From Paracoccaceae bacterium (GTDB lineage: Bacteria > Pseudomonadota > Alphaproteobacteria > Rhodobacterales > Rhodobacteraceae): a stretch of 7,469 nt of DNA. The first letter of the stretch is position 1; the number at the start of each line of letters is the position of its first letter. The stretch spans positions 1 through 7,469 of the forward strand of contig SKOX01000262.1 of assembly GCA_007119835.1 (NCBI GenBank), in the 5' to 3' direction. The notes beneath the pieces are model-generated. The model had not been told where the DNA came from. It made no database searches and worked only from the letters and a program-made list of their open reading frames with translations. Made by a program: the position numbers and the translations under genes. This document shows positions 6,746 through 7,469 of this stretch, piece by piece.

Positions 6746-7469
6746 TCAGGGCGCGTCCTCATTCCGCGCATCCAGCGCCTCGTTGCGCTCCCGGAGCTTC
6801 TGCCACTCGAGCTTCGCGAAGCCGCGCCTGGTCTTCACCGTGACGAGCTGCTCGGCGACGAACTGCTTCAGCCACTCCGACTCCACCCACTCGGGCAGAT
6901 GCACCGTTCCCGGCGGGAACGATGCACCCGCGGCGAGCTCCTCCTCCGTCGGCCGCTCGAGCCGCAGGAAGCGGTAGGTCTCCGCCTTGAAGGTCGAGAC
7001 CGCCACCGTCCAGAGCCGTGCGCCGCGCCGCAGCCGACGTCCGCCCTCGGTTGCGTCGACATAGGTCGGGCCCGAGACCGGGCTCGCCCGGTTGAAGCCC
7101 TCGACGCCCTTGACCGGGGCCACCTGCGCCGCCCCCTGCGCCCGCGCCCAGGCGTAGACGGCGGAGGCCTCGTAGCCGGTGTCGATCGCGAGCCGCGCGA
7201 TGGGCAGTCGTGTGCCGCTGGCGTGCGTCCAGGTCCTGCCGAGCAGCGCGGTCAGCGCGTCCCAGCTCGCCGCATGCTCCGGCCCGCCCTCAATGACGAT
7301 GTAGTCCACGAGCCAGCTCTCCAGCCCGCGGCCCCACGCCCAGATGTGCACCTCGATGCGGTCCTTCTGCACGTCCGCGCCGGCTGTCAGGATCAGCCCG
7401 CCCGCGGGCACGGTGCCCGGCTTCCACGCCTCGCGCCTGTCCGCGAGCCGCCGCCAGTCCGGCGCCTCG
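6746..7469 (-). CDS. Phage terminase large subunit (GpA type), C-terminal nuclease part, truncated end
   Basis: The visible 240 residues are the C-terminal nuclease domain of a lambda GpA-like terminase, the motor and nuclease that cuts and packages phage DNA into proheads. The frame is open to the right edge (EAPDWRRLADRREAWKPG precedes a GTG at 7411 that is not the real start), so the ATPase part lies outside. Recognisable stretches are TAGADVQKDR with Asp32 (numbered from the window edge), WGRGLESW, LAIDTGYEAS with Asp96, PVKGVEG, and RNEALD with Asp233; the three acidic residues fit the RuvC-like metal site. After RNEALD the protein stops within seven residues (ARNEDAP). Relatives normally continue with a Cys-x-x-Tyr-Ala helix and a portal-binding tail, so the 3' end looks cut. 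No portal or head gene follows; the next gene is a convergent host-type hydrolase. Confidence 0.85.
   Translation of the reverse strand, partial: EAPDWRRLADRREAWKPGTVPAGGLILTAGADVQKDRIEVHIWAWGRGLESWLVDYIVIEGGPEHAASWDALTALLGRTWTHASGTRLPIARLAIDTGYEASAVYAWARAQGAAQVAPVKGVEGFNRASPVSGPTYVDATEGGRRLRRGARLWTVAVSTFKAETYRFLRLERPTEEELAAGASFPPGTVHLPEWVESEWLKQFVAEQLVTVKTRRGFAKLEWQKLRERNEALDARNEDAP
6746..7469. mobile_element. Edge of a probable degraded prophage
   Basis: The only phage gene in view is the truncated terminase. In tailed phages a GpA-type terminase is followed by a small head-joining protein and the portal, but here the sequence beyond the terminase end is a host-type hydrolase on the opposite strand. 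This suggests that the left boundary of a prophage or prophage remnant lies at about 6623-6770. No attachment-site repeat or integrase is visible, and whether a larger prophage continues to the right cannot be seen. Confidence 0.45.

Overview
The window is GC-rich bacterial DNA with densely packed genes. The porin with its cleavable signal and terminal phenylalanine, and the Tat-type export signal, point to a Gram-negative bacterium. An alphaproteobacterium is my best guess from codon usage and the style of the porin and transporters, but no taxonomic marker is present. Every family call below comes from reading translated sequence; no database search was possible.

Layout. (1) Bases 1-609, minus strand: the N-terminal 203 residues of an SLC13/DASS-type permease that runs off the left edge. 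(2) Bases 610-1005: a divergent intergenic region with two matching palindromes of the form ATTGT-N10-ACAA(T/A), linked by a perfect 12-base inverted repeat. (3) Bases 1006-5222, plus strand: a tight cluster of an AbgT-family inner-membrane transporter, an M20 dipeptidase-like metallohydrolase and an outer-membrane porin whose start codon overlaps the M20 stop (ATGA). (4) Bases 5288-~5520: the start of an M42-family aminopeptidase, broken by a frameshift near codon 12 and cut off just after its first metal-ligand motif. (5) Bases 5630-6622, plus strand: an intact, Tat-exported serine hydrolase of the beta-lactamase/CubicO type. (6) Bases 6746-7469, minus strand: the C-terminal part of a lambda GpA-type phage terminase large subunit, running off the right edge and ending abruptly just after its last catalytic aspartate.

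How it fits together. Genes 3 to 5 read as one peptide or N-acyl-amino-acid scavenging operon: porin for outer-membrane entry, AbgT-type carrier for inner-membrane transport, M20 (and formerly M42) enzymes for cytoplasmic hydrolysis. The pairing of an AbgT carrier with an M20 hydrolase recalls the E. coli abgABT locus, but here the hydrolase looks like a CNDP-type dipeptidase and an outer-membrane porin is added. To the right of the porin the locus is scarred: a truncated M42 gene, an orphan serine hydrolase and a truncated phage terminase lie within 2.2 kb, suggesting past prophage insertion and deletion. I saw no tRNA, rRNA, CRISPR array or complete insertion sequence.
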